Shown in pieces: positions 52,132 to 60,726 of a DNA stretch of 64,000 bases. This stretch comes from Rhizobium deserti. GTDB taxonomy: Bacteria > Pseudomonadota > Alphaproteobacteria > Rhizobiales > Rhizobiaceae. The DNA lies in NCBI RefSeq assembly GCF_004358025.1, contig NZ_SMTL01000001.1:558001-622000 (forward strand), in the 5' to 3' direction. The notes below the pieces were generated by a model. The model ran no database searches. It was not told where the DNA came from and worked only from the letters and a program-made list of their open reading frames with translations. The position numbers and the translations under genes are program-made. Every line of letters begins with the position of its first letter. Position 1 is the stretch's first letter.

Positions 52132-52421
52132 ATGTCCTTGGCTTCCCGAAGAACTCGATCGCGGATGACATAGGGAATGCCACCCTCCGTCAGAAGATCA
52201 ACCTTGATGCCGCCGAACATCTGCTCAAGCTCGAACTGCAAGCCGCCGAGGCTGAAAAGCGTCGATCCCGGAAGTGCATCGACCAGAATGTCGATATCGC
52301 TGTCCGGTCCGTCTTCTCCACGGGCGACGGAACCGAAAACGCGCGGGTTCGCCGCGTTGAAGCGTATGGTCGCTTCGCGGATCGCTTCCCTGTTCTTCTC
52401 CAGGACTTCCGAGGGTCTCAT
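52128..52421 (-). CDS. mntA: MntA-like nucleotidyltransferase antitoxin
   Basis: Minimal nucleotidyltransferase of 97 residues. The G-S-x10-D-x-D motif is intact (G30-S31, D42, D44 in FGSVARGEDGPDSDIDILV), with KVDLLTEGG holding a further acidic residue. In this family it AMPylates the HepT toxin. The start at 52421 is chosen because upstream in-frame codons overlap uraD and lack a ribosome site. It begins 46 bp after the uraD stop and ends overlapping hepT. Confidence 0.9.
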   Translation of the reverse strand: MRPSEVLEKNREAIREATIRFNAANPRVFGSVARGEDGPDSDIDILVDALPGSTLFSLGGLQFELEQMFGGIKVDLLTEGGIPYVIRDRVLREAKDI

Positions 52422-52467
52422 GGCGTCACTATAGGCTAGCGGAAAAACAGAAGGAAGAAGCCCCGCC

Positions 52468-52965
52468 TTACTTCTGCAGAAGCAGCGATTGCAGACGCAA
52501 AAGCGCGATCTTTTCCACCTGGGCCGTTGCCGTTTCGAATTCGTCATCGACGCCGTTGCCGATGCGGTGCTCGAAGGCGGCCAAGATATCGTCCTTGGTG
52601 AGGCCCTTCACGGCAATGATGAAGGGAAAGCCGAATTTTTGCATGTAGGCGATGTTGAGTTCGGTGAAGCGCGCATGTTCGGGAGCGCTCAGGCGGTCGA
52701 GGCCGGCGCCGGCCTGCTCCTGTCTGCTGTCTTCGGTCAGTTCGCCGGCAATCGCCAGCCGTCCCGCCAGATCTGGATGTGCCCGCAGCACGCCCAGTCT
52801 TTCGTCGTGGCTCGCGTTGCGAAACACAAAAACAAGCGCCGCATGCACGCCCTTGGCCGTCAAGGGAACGAAGATCAACCCGTCGTCATAGGCGCGCTCG
52901 GCAATAAAGGGCGAATGCTCGAAGACGCCACCGAACTTTTCGATGAAATCGCCGCGCGCCGTCAA
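52468..52965 (-). CDS. uraD: OHCU decarboxylase
   Basis: 2-Oxo-4-hydroxy-4-carboxy-5-ureidoimidazoline decarboxylase, 165 residues, giving S-allantoin. Signatures are FGGVFEHSPFIAERA (catalytic His and Glu region), HPDLAGRLA, LTEDSRQEQAGAGLDRL and FGFPFIIAVKGL. I place the start at TTG 52965, because the natural N terminus MTARGDFIEKFGGVFEHS matches homologues and this TTG overlaps the puuE stop as TTGA; the long frame further upstream runs inside puuE. AGGTG lies about 6 nt before it. Confidence 0.92.
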   Translation of the reverse strand: MTARGDFIEKFGGVFEHSPFIAERAYDDGLIFVPLTAKGVHAALVFVFRNASHDERLGVLRAHPDLAGRLAIAGELTEDSRQEQAGAGLDRLSAPEHARFTELNIAYMQKFGFPFIIAVKGLTKDDILAAFEHRIGNGVDDEFETATAQVEKIALLRLQSLLLQK

Positions 52966-53900
52966 AGCGCACCTACTGGGACATGGGCCGGCTGATGATG
53001 CGCGTGCCAATGCCTGGCGATCTCGATGCGCTGCGGAATCCAGACCTTATCGTGGGACAGCACATATTCGATGAAGCGCCTGAGTGCCGCGGCCCGTCCG
53101 GGCCGGCCGACAAGGCGGCAGTGCAGGCCGACCGACATCATCTTCGGGCTGCCCTCTTCGCCCTCGCGGTAAAGCACATCGAACGCGTCCTTCAGATAGG
53201 TAAAAAACTGATCGCCGGCATTGAAGCCCTGCGGCGTCGCAAATCGCATGTCGTTGGTGTCGAGCGTATAGGGTATGATCAGGAAGGGCTTGTTCGCGAG
53301 GCCTGGCACCCAGTAAGGCAGGTCGTCGGCATAGCTGTCGGAGGAATATAGAAAACCGCCTTCTTCCATGATCAGCTTCAGCGTATTGCCAGACGGCTTG
53401 CCCTGGTACATGCCATAGGGCCGCTCTCCGGTGAGCTCCGTATGAAGCCGCACCGCCTCGAGGATATGTTCGCGTTCCCGGGTTTCCGTGAAATCCTTGT
53501 ATTCGAGCCAGCGATAGCCATGGCTAGCAATTTCCCAGCCAGCTTCCTTCATGGCTGCGACCGCTTCCGGATTGCGGGCCATAGCCAGCGTCACGCCATA
53601 AACGGTGGCCTGCACGTTGAGTTCGGTAAACAGCCGCCAGAGCCGCCAGAAGCCTGCCCGCGAGCCGTATTCGTAGATCGATTCCATGTTGAGATTGCGC
53701 TGGCCGGGCCAGGGCGCGGCACCGACGATTTCCGAGAGCAGCGCTTCCGAGGCAGGATCGCCGTCGAGGATGGAGCTCTCGCCGCCCTCCTCGTAATTGA
53801 TCACGAACTGCACCGCGATATGGGCGTCACCCAGCCATTTTGGGTCAGGCGTGCGGCGGCCGTAACCGACGAGGTCGCGTGGATAGTCCTGTGGCTGCAT
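52962..53900 (-). CDS. puuE: Allantoinase, PuuE type
   Basis: Polysaccharide-deacetylase-fold allantoinase of 312 residues, hydrolysing allantoin to allantoate without the usual metal centre. Visible blocks are DLVGYGRRTPDPKW, QFVINYEEGGE, EYGSRAGFWRL, EIASHGYRWLEY and GMYQGKPSGNT, all typical of PuuE. It is the first gene of the unit puuE-uraD-mntA-hepT-allA-uraH-phosphoesterase, coupled to uraD by a 4-bp overlap. It starts 112 bp after the DUF1045 gene on the same strand. Confidence 0.93.
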   Translation of the reverse strand: MQPQDYPRDLVGYGRRTPDPKWLGDAHIAVQFVINYEEGGESSILDGDPASEALLSEIVGAAPWPGQRNLNMESIYEYGSRAGFWRLWRLFTELNVQATVYGVTLAMARNPEAVAAMKEAGWEIASHGYRWLEYKDFTETREREHILEAVRLHTELTGERPYGMYQGKPSGNTLKLIMEEGGFLYSSDSYADDLPYWVPGLANKPFLIIPYTLDTNDMRFATPQGFNAGDQFFTYLKDAFDVLYREGEEGSPKMMSVGLHCRLVGRPGRAAALRRFIEYVLSHDKVWIPQRIEIARHWHAHHQPAHVPVGAL

Positions 53901-54012
53901 CGGGTCCCCTCGAACGTTCGCAGAGACGGTAGCCTAGCCGTTCAGGGCATGTCGAGATGCAAATGCCGGTGGTGGATAGATGGTTCGATTGCCTTCGCTT
54001 AAAGCGGCGGCT

Positions 54013-54720
54013 TCAGGCAATCCGGCGTGCTGCGACTCGACCCATGGGATGCAAGGAATGGACCTGGAATGGCGCACCTGTTTCTTCCTCAACGAACAGC
54101 GCCAGATTGGCGATTTCGATGGGATGGCGCAGGTAGGGCGCGAAATATTCGCGCAGCGTCTTTTCGAAGAGCGGCATTTCCGTGGTTGAGAGCGGGCCGG
54201 TCAGCGCCATGTGGAAACGGAATTCTTCCATCACATAGGGGTGGCCCCAGCGATGCAGATTGGCGAACTGCGTGGCGGAAAGGCTGTCAGGATCGCAGCG
54301 CTCCAGCTCGGCCTCGCTGAGCGGCGCGCGAAAGGCATCGAATTCCTGCACCACCGATGCAGCGAGGAAGCGCATGGTCTCGCAGGGCACTGCCGGGGCC
54401 AGACCAAAGAAGTTTCCAAGCCGCACCACTTCGAGATGCGGCAGTTCGAAGGGATCATGAGCACCGGCAAACCGCATCAGGTGGCGCAGCAGCATGGCTT
54501 CTGAGACATCGGCGGGCAATCGGAAGGGAGCCTTGAGCGTCGCCTGAAAACCGTAGCGGCGCGGCACAGCCGTATGATAAGCGATATCGTGCAGGCCTAT
54601 GCCGCGGATTGCAGGAGGCTCCACGGCTTCGCCGGAAAACGCATTCCGACCGAGCCACTGGGCTGCGGCAAGCGCCAAAGGGTCATGAGCCGGCGGCGTG
54701 AAATGAATGGCATAGCGCAT
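54013..54720 (-). CDS. DUF1045 family protein (2H phosphoesterase-like)
   Basis: A 235-residue protein of the DUF1045 family, often found beside phosphonate or purine genes and thought to be a 2H phosphodiesterase. Features are RYAIHFTPPAHDPLALAA, the GLHDIAYHTAVPRRYGFQATLKAPFRL block and the second H-x-A/T motif in FRFHMALTGPL. It lies just upstream of puuE on the same strand, so a role in the ureide route or regulation is possible but unproven. It has no membrane segment. Confidence 0.85.
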   Translation of the reverse strand: MRYAIHFTPPAHDPLALAAAQWLGRNAFSGEAVEPPAIRGIGLHDIAYHTAVPRRYGFQATLKAPFRLPADVSEAMLLRHLMRFAGAHDPFELPHLEVVRLGNFFGLAPAVPCETMRFLAASVVQEFDAFRAPLSEAELERCDPDSLSATQFANLHRWGHPYVMEEFRFHMALTGPLSTTEMPLFEKTLREYFAPYLRHPIEIANLALFVEEETGAPFQVHSLHPMGRVAARRIA

Positions 54721-54842
54721 GCGTCACCTTCTCGTGAGTCCTTATCCAGAGCCCCGTGTTTTACGCAATGCTCAACAATCCCCGTCGCAGGGGTTAAGTG
54801 ATTTGCGTGACAGATTGACGACGAAAAATGGAAGATTCGCGT

Positions 54843-56054
54843 TTAACGCGAAGCCGCCGCCAGGTGACTTTCGAGCAGGAAGGACGGCGGAAGCCATATT
54901 TCCTGGGAAATCGCGGCACCAATCGCTGCAGCTGCCAGAGCATGGGCCAGACCGAAGCTGACCTTGAAACCACCTGTGAGTGCAATCACTTGGGCGTGAT
55001 CCGGATGCGGTCCCACCATAGGGTCTCGGTCCACCGCCTTCGGCCGCAGGCCGGCCCAGCGTTCGATCACCGGCGCATGCACGAGGGCCGGGACGAGCGC
55101 ACGCGCCCGCTCGACCAGATCGTCGAGCCGGACATCGGTGGACTGCGCATTGTCGAAACTTTCTTCGCTGGTGCTGCCGATTGCCACATGACCGTCCTCA
55201 TGCGCCACGACATAAAGCCCGTTGAGGAAGATCACCGGCAGGGCCGGATCGACATCCGCTTTGAGGAGCGCCGCCTGGCCTTTGACCGGCTGCCCGAGAG
55301 GGCGCGGAAGCGGCGGCGATATCGCCTGCAGCAGCGGGAAGGATTGGTATCCCGCGGCGATGACGCAGCGGCCGAAGGCAATGCTTTCGCCATGGCAGAA
55401 CATGGCACGCCCGGAAGACGGATCCACGCGGGCGGCTTCCAGGCCCTCGGCGATCCGCACGTGTTTTGCGCTTCGCAGGAAAGCTGCGAGCGTCGAGACA
55501 AGAGCGCGCGGCGAAACGCGTGCTGCAAAAGTGTCATGCACCAGCCCGGAGGCAGTGAAAGATGCGTCCGGCCAGCCGTCCTGCAGGGGCTGATCGAGCA
55601 CGTCCCAGCGGAAGTGCCGCTCCCCCTGCTGCCAGTTGACCTCGGCATCCGCCGAATGGCGAAGGGCGATCTCGCGCAGATGCGGTTTCGGCAGCGGGAT
55701 CAGCCGTCCGGAGCGGCGATAACCGCAGGCCATGCCTGTTGCATCCTCCAGCCTGGCGATTTCCTCTTCGAGGGAAAGCAGCGCCTCGAACTGGAATTGC
55801 TTCTTGTCATTCCACTTGTCCGGCATATGCGGCATTAGGGCGCCGAGCAGTCCGCCGCTTGCCCCGTGTCCCAGCCTGCCCGCATCGACGAGCAGTGTGT
55901 CGATCCCCAGCCGTTCGGCGTGCACCGCAGCCCAAAGGCCCATAATGCCGCCGCCGATGATGACGAGCTCGGCGGATGCTGGAAGGTCGTGTGCGTAACC
56001 GTGGTCAGCCTGCGGTTGACCGCCTGAGCCGGCAGGATTATCCGCATATGCCAT
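54843..56054 (-). CDS. FAD-dependent oxidase (DAO family), MnmC-oxidase-like
   Basis: D-amino-acid-oxidase-type flavoprotein of 403 residues with the dinucleotide motif ELVIIGGGIMGLWAAVHAERLG near residue 30, a middle substrate domain and the C-terminal GLRPKAVDRDPMVGPHP, ALTGGFKVSFGLAHALA. In E. coli the bifunctional MnmC fuses such an oxidase to the methyltransferase found next door here. The two are divergent and their start codons share the CATG at 56052-56055. A role in removing carboxymethyl from tRNA wobble uridine is therefore plausible, but amine oxidation of a small molecule is equally compatible. Confidence 0.82.
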   Translation of the reverse strand: MAYADNPAGSGGQPQADHGYAHDLPASAELVIIGGGIMGLWAAVHAERLGIDTLLVDAGRLGHGASGGLLGALMPHMPDKWNDKKQFQFEALLSLEEEIARLEDATGMACGYRRSGRLIPLPKPHLREIALRHSADAEVNWQQGERHFRWDVLDQPLQDGWPDASFTASGLVHDTFAARVSPRALVSTLAAFLRSAKHVRIAEGLEAARVDPSSGRAMFCHGESIAFGRCVIAAGYQSFPLLQAISPPLPRPLGQPVKGQAALLKADVDPALPVIFLNGLYVVAHEDGHVAIGSTSEESFDNAQSTDVRLDDLVERARALVPALVHAPVIERWAGLRPKAVDRDPMVGPHPDHAQVIALTGGFKVSFGLAHALAAAAIGAAISQEIWLPPSFLLESHLAAASR

Positions 56055-56796
56055 GAACAAGCACGATCCCGAAATGGTTGAGACGACCAGCCAGACGCTG
56101 GACTGGCACGACGGCGATATGCCCTATTCCCAGAAATTTGGCGATCACTTTTATTGCCGCACCGAAGGGCGGCTGGAATGCGGCCATGTCTTCCTGGCTG
56201 GCAATGGCCTGCCGCAGCGCTGGCAAGCCGACGCGTCACCGGCAGGAGATAGCGCCGGACGCCCTTTCCGCATCGGCGAACTCGGCTTCGGCACCGGCCT
56301 CAACTTCTGCGAAACCTGGCGGCAGTGGAAGCTGGCCCGTTCCCCCGGCACGAGGCTACATTTCACCTCCTTCGAGCTTTTCCCGATGAAGCGCGACGAG
56401 ATCGACAGGGCCCTGTCCCGCTGGCCGGAAATCGACAACGAGCGCAAGGCGCTTGTCGCCGCCTGGCCCGAGCAGCCGTCTGGCAATGTTGAAATTCACG
56501 CGGACCAAGCCACGCGGCTGACGATCGTCTGCGGCCCGGCTCTCGCAGGTGTGGCCAGCGCGCCGGACCCGTTCGACGCCTGGTTTCTCGACGGATTTGC
56601 ACCGTCGCGCAATCCGGACATGTGGTCGCCGGAGCTGATGCAGGCACTGTTCGAAAAGACCGCTCCCGGCGGCAGCTTCGCCACCTATGCGGCCGCCGGC
56701 TTCGTGCGGCGCAATCTCATAGCGGCCGGATTTGCGGTGGAGCGGCGGCCGGGATTTGCGGGAAAGCGCGAAATGCTGTCCGGCAAGAAGCAGTAA
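56053..56796 (+). CDS. mnmD: tRNA (5-methylaminomethyl-2-thiouridine) methyltransferase MnmD
   Basis: Stand-alone MnmD (MnmC2, DUF752) of 247 residues, making the methylaminomethyl wobble base mnm5s2U34 from SAM and nm5 precursor. Conserved are LDWHDGDMPYSQKFGDHFYC, the SAM loop GELGFGTGLNFCET, and DAWFLDGFAPSRNPDMWSPEL with the catalytic Asp. ATG 56053 overlaps the opposed start codon; a later ATG at 56074 (MVETTSQTLDW) is an alternative that would leave room for a ribosome site. It is divergent from the FAD oxidase. Confidence 0.9.
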   Translation: MNKHDPEMVETTSQTLDWHDGDMPYSQKFGDHFYCRTEGRLECGHVFLAGNGLPQRWQADASPAGDSAGRPFRIGELGFGTGLNFCETWRQWKLARSPGTRLHFTSFELFPMKRDEIDRALSRWPEIDNERKALVAAWPEQPSGNVEIHADQATRLTIVCGPALAGVASAPDPFDAWFLDGFAPSRNPDMWSPELMQALFEKTAPGGSFATYAAAGFVRRNLIAAGFAVERRPGFAGKREMLSGKKQ

Positions 56797-56828
56797 TTAG
56801 GAATAGACTGTACTCGCCGGCGTCTCTT

Positions 56829-59800
56829 CTATCCGGAGACGGAAGTGGCGACGGCTCCGTCAATCCAGGTGCGGATCTTGTTTTCCAGGGCTTCCGGGCT
56901 GATCGGCTTGGACAGGTAGTCGTCCATGCCCACTTGGAAGCAGAGTTCGCGGTCGCTTTCCAGCGCATGCGCCGTCACGCCGATGATCGGTGTATGGCCG
57001 CCCATGTCCAGTTCCAACTCGCGGATCTTCTGGGTCGCCTGGTGACCGTTCATGACCGGCATGGAGACGTCCATGACGATCACCGCCGGATGATGTTTCT
57101 GCCAGGCTTCCACCGCTTCGGCGCCGTTCTTGACGATCTGGAACAGCCAGCCGGTGGTCTGCAGGATCTGCGTGAAGACGATCTGGTTGACCTCGTTGTC
57201 TTCCGCCACCAGTACATCCAGCACCGGCGCCGGCGCGAGAGGAGGCGTCGAACCGCTGTCGGCCTTGGAAGTCGCGGAGGGCGGCGCAGGAACAGTAGGA
57301 GCCGCCGGGGGGACATCCGGTGCCGGCATGCGCCGCTTCGTGCGCACCGAGCGCACCACGTCGATGATCGTGCTGCGCAGCAGGTTGGCGCGCGCCGGCT
57401 TCATCAGATGCGCCTGGATGTTCAGGGAAGCAAAGACATTGTCGTCGCTTGCCATGTCCATGGAGGTCAGGAAGATGATGCCGGTGCCGTCGAAACGGCG
57501 GTCCTGGCGCATCAGGCGGGCGAAATCCAGGCCGTTCATGTTCGGCATATGATAGTCGAGCACGATTGCATCGATGACGACGCCGAGACGCGCCGCTTCG
57601 CCGAGCACCGCCAGGCCTTCGGCGCCGCTTTCGGCAGCGACCGTGTCGAAGCCCCACATGCTCAGCTGTTCGGTGAGGATGCGGCGGTTGACAGCATTGT
57701 CATCCACCACCAGAACCTTGGCACCGCTGGTATTGATCGGCAGTGAAGTGGCCGATTTGCGGGCGCTGACCACTTCGAAGGGCAGATGAACCGTGAAGGC
57801 CGAGCCGCGCCCGACTTCGCTTTCTACTTCGATATATCCGCCGAACAGTTCCACCAGGCCGGATGTGATGGCCAGCCCTAGCCCGGTGCCTTCGTGACGG
57901 CGGGTCGACGATGTGTCGACCTGCGAGAACTTCTCGAAAACCGACTTCAGCTTTTCTTCCGGAATGCCAAGCCCCGTATCTTCGATGCGGATCGCCAGCA
58001 TGAGCTGGCCATCGGCAGCGGGCTCGGACTTCAGGTCGATGAAGACATGGCCCTTTTCGGTGAACTTGACGGCATTGCCGACCAGGTTGGTGACGATCTG
58101 TCGGAACCGTCCTGCATCCCCGAGCACCGTCTCCCGCACCGATACGTCGCCGCGTACGATGAGCTCGATATCCTTCTCGGCAGCCGAAGAAGACAGAAGC
58201 GTCGCCACATCCTCGATCGCCTCGACCGGGTCGAAGGGCGCCTTGCGCAGCTTCATCTGTCCGGCGTCGATCTTGGAGAAGTCGAGAATGTCGTTGATGA
58301 TCGTCAAGAGCGCATTGCCGGATTTGACGATGATGTCGATGAAGGTCTTCTGTCGGGTGTCGAGACTGGACTTGGCCAGGAGTTCGGCCATGCCCAGCAC
58401 GCCGTTCATCGGCGTGCGAATCTCGTGGCTCATATTGGCCAGAAATTCGGACTTGGCCCGGTCGGCAGCCTCGGCGCGATGCAGCAGCCGGGTCAGTTCT
58501 TCCTCGCGTTCCTTGCTTTCCGTTACATCGGTGAAGATGGCCAGCCAGTGTTCGCTCGCCGTCAGCGTCGCCTCGACCTTGATCCATTTGCGGCCGTTGA
58601 TTCGGAAAGAAGCGAATGCCGGCTTGCCGCTGGCAATATTTTCTTCCCAGGAGCGCAGCGTCGCAGCAGCTTCCGCGGGGCTGCCGAAATCCCCCCGCCC
58701 GACGCACAGGCGGAAGATTTCACGCCAGCTGGCGCCCTGCCCTACCACGTCCGATGGAAGTTCCAGCATGGCCGGAAGCGCATCATTGGAAAAGACAACC
58801 GCGCCGTCATGCAGGATCAGCAGACCCTGCGACATGGCGCTGGTGGCATCGCGCATTAATGCGCCATGCGTTTCGAGCGCCGCCCGTGCCTCCTGGATCT
58901 CTTCGTCGCGGCGACGCACGGCGGTGATATCCATATAAGTCAGCAGCGTTTTTCCGCCGGAAAGCCTGGTTCCCGACGCGACAATGACCATGCCGTGCAG
59001 CGTCTTGACTTCGATCGGAGGGCGGCCGTCGGGATCGACCAGCGCTTCGATACGCTCCTGGTAGATGTCCTCGAAGCTCTGATTGCGCGCTGCGTAGGAG
59101 CCCTGGTCGAAATTGGCCTTGAGATAATCCCGGTAAGGACGGCCGACGAGATCGAAACGCTCTTCCGCATCCCAGAAGTCGTACACGGACGGATTGACGT
59201 ATTCGAAGGTGAAGTCTTCTGTGAGGATGGCGATCCCGACCGGAAGGGCATGCAGAATAGTCTGCAGGTCCTGGCTCACCTTCTCCGCCTTCGCCTGTGC
59301 TTCCTTGATCAGCGAGACGTCCGTCCGTGACCCAACAAGATAGTTTTGGCCTCCTTCGGTGCTGATGCGGCGCAGGCGCGTCAGAACAGGAATGATCGAA
59401 CCGTCCGGAAACGTCATCTCCTCGGACTTATCGATCGACTGGCCTTCCATGACGGCGGCATTTTCGGCGCGAAACTTTTCCGCACCCCAGGGAAACATCT
59501 CGATTTCCGTTTTGCCCAGGAACTGCTCGCGATCGCCGCCGAGCATTTTCTCATAGGCATGGTTAGCATAGGTGAGTTCGTAGTTTTCGTTGCGTACGAA
59601 AACCGGGGCCGGCAGGTCTTCGAGGATCGAGCGGAAAAGCTCGGTCTCCGCCACCTGGCTGCGGAGCAGCATTTCCTGCTCCTTGAAATCCGACACGTCG
59701 TGACGCACGGCAATCAGCAGGCCGTTTTCCAGTCGCTTGCTGAGCGTGCGAAGCCAGCGACCATCGGACAGATGATCGAGGCTTTCGTGATAAGGAAGCT

Positions 59801-60479
59801 TGAAGGGCTTCAGCCGCTCGGCGATCCAGACGGATTTTTCCGCAGCCGTCCTGCCGGTGCTTCGGGACCCGAGATTCTGCCGCCGCTCGAAGGCGTAGCC
59901 AAGAATTTCCGACAGCGTCACGCCCGCTTTGATCTCTATGCCCAATGGCTCGAAATGATTGGCAAGCTGCGCATTGCAGTAGATCAGCGTGTCGTTCTTG
60001 TCGTAGATGCCGATGCCCATTTCCAGCATGTCGAGCGCGTCGTCGATCAGCGCGCCGTTCAAGGAAGGCTCTGCAGGCTGCACCGACGGGACGACGACAA
60101 GATGCCTAGGGGCAGATGCGAGGCCCTGCTGCTTCGGTATGGCCGCATAGGTGCCGAACAGATAGGCATGGTCGTTTTCGGTGAGGAACCGTTCGATGTA
60201 GATTTCCTGGCGCAGCACGCCGGCACGATCGAAGCAGAGCGCCGTCTCGTCGCTGCCAAAGACGATGGCGCGGCATTCCTTTTCCTTGCGCTCGGCATCT
60301 TCGGTGCTCCCGGGCAGGCTACCGGTCACCTGGCCGACCAGATCTTCCGGCTGCACGCCGAACAGGCGCGCATAGGCAGCGTTGACGGCGACATAAACGA
60401 GGGCGCTGTCCTTAATGAAGGCGGGCTCGGCGAGATCTTGGATCCGCGCGCAGGCTCTTCTTAGCAGTTCGCTCTCCAC
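56829..60479 (-). CDS. PAS-rich hybrid histidine kinase with two receivers
   Basis: A 1216-residue cytosolic hybrid kinase with no membrane helix. Five PAS-type domains fill about residues 10-665. A dimerisation domain with the phospho-histidine in FLANMSHEIRTPMNGVLGMAELL (about 690) and an ATPase domain with LVGNAVKFTEKGHV, DTGLGIPEEKL and GTGLGLAITSGLV follow. Receiver 1 (about 930-1050) has VLVVDDNAVNRRI and the acceptor in AIVLDYHMPNMNG; receiver 2 (about 1090-1205) has VLVAEDNEVNQIV and VIVMDVSMPVMNG; a Pro-rich linker separates them. Start is GTG with GGGGGTAG upstream. It is divergent from the MttB-like gene; no partner regulator or phosphotransfer gene is adjacent. Confidence 0.93.
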   Translation of the reverse strand: MESELLRRACARIQDLAEPAFIKDSALVYVAVNAAYARLFGVQPEDLVGQVTGSLPGSTEDAERKEKECRAIVFGSDETALCFDRAGVLRQEIYIERFLTENDHAYLFGTYAAIPKQQGLASAPRHLVVVPSVQPAEPSLNGALIDDALDMLEMGIGIYDKNDTLIYCNAQLANHFEPLGIEIKAGVTLSEILGYAFERRQNLGSRSTGRTAAEKSVWIAERLKPFKLPYHESLDHLSDGRWLRTLSKRLENGLLIAVRHDVSDFKEQEMLLRSQVAETELFRSILEDLPAPVFVRNENYELTYANHAYEKMLGGDREQFLGKTEIEMFPWGAEKFRAENAAVMEGQSIDKSEEMTFPDGSIIPVLTRLRRISTEGGQNYLVGSRTDVSLIKEAQAKAEKVSQDLQTILHALPVGIAILTEDFTFEYVNPSVYDFWDAEERFDLVGRPYRDYLKANFDQGSYAARNQSFEDIYQERIEALVDPDGRPPIEVKTLHGMVIVASGTRLSGGKTLLTYMDITAVRRRDEEIQEARAALETHGALMRDATSAMSQGLLILHDGAVVFSNDALPAMLELPSDVVGQGASWREIFRLCVGRGDFGSPAEAAATLRSWEENIASGKPAFASFRINGRKWIKVEATLTASEHWLAIFTDVTESKEREEELTRLLHRAEAADRAKSEFLANMSHEIRTPMNGVLGMAELLAKSSLDTRQKTFIDIIVKSGNALLTIINDILDFSKIDAGQMKLRKAPFDPVEAIEDVATLLSSSAAEKDIELIVRGDVSVRETVLGDAGRFRQIVTNLVGNAVKFTEKGHVFIDLKSEPAADGQLMLAIRIEDTGLGIPEEKLKSVFEKFSQVDTSSTRRHEGTGLGLAITSGLVELFGGYIEVESEVGRGSAFTVHLPFEVVSARKSATSLPINTSGAKVLVVDDNAVNRRILTEQLSMWGFDTVAAESGAEGLAVLGEAARLGVVIDAIVLDYHMPNMNGLDFARLMRQDRRFDGTGIIFLTSMDMASDDNVFASLNIQAHLMKPARANLLRSTIIDVVRSVRTKRRMPAPDVPPAAPTVPAPPSATSKADSGSTPPLAPAPVLDVLVAEDNEVNQIVFTQILQTTGWLFQIVKNGAEAVEAWQKHHPAVIVMDVSMPVMNGHQATQKIRELELDMGGHTPIIGVTAHALESDRELCFQVGMDDYLSKPISPEALENKIRTWIDGAVATSVSG

Positions 60480-60533
60480 CTACCCCCACTTGCTCGTTAA
60501 GCCGAGACCGATTCGTTAACCCTCAATCGGAGG

Positions 60534-60567
60534 ATAACACCATAGCGGGTGTTAACAACGCGTTGTT
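60534..60567. promoter_or_regulatory. Two adjacent operator-like palindromes in the divergent spacer
   Basis: Inverted repeat TAACACC-N6-GGTGTTA (60535-60541 with 60548-60554) is followed directly by the perfect palindrome AACAACGCGTTGTT (60554-60567). They lie in the 247-bp region between the hybrid kinase and the MttB-family gene. Which protein binds is unknown. Confidence 0.55.
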
Positions 60568-60726
60568 GGCTGAGGTTGGCGGACGGTTTTGTTGTTTCTC
60601 AGGCCTTAGCCTGCCGATCCACACGCTCCGGTATTCCAGTTGAGGCGGACTGTGGTCGCAAATGGCGAGGACAATCCGGCTGAAATTCTGAGACAGTGTC
60701 CTCGCTATGACGCGGACGGGATAATC

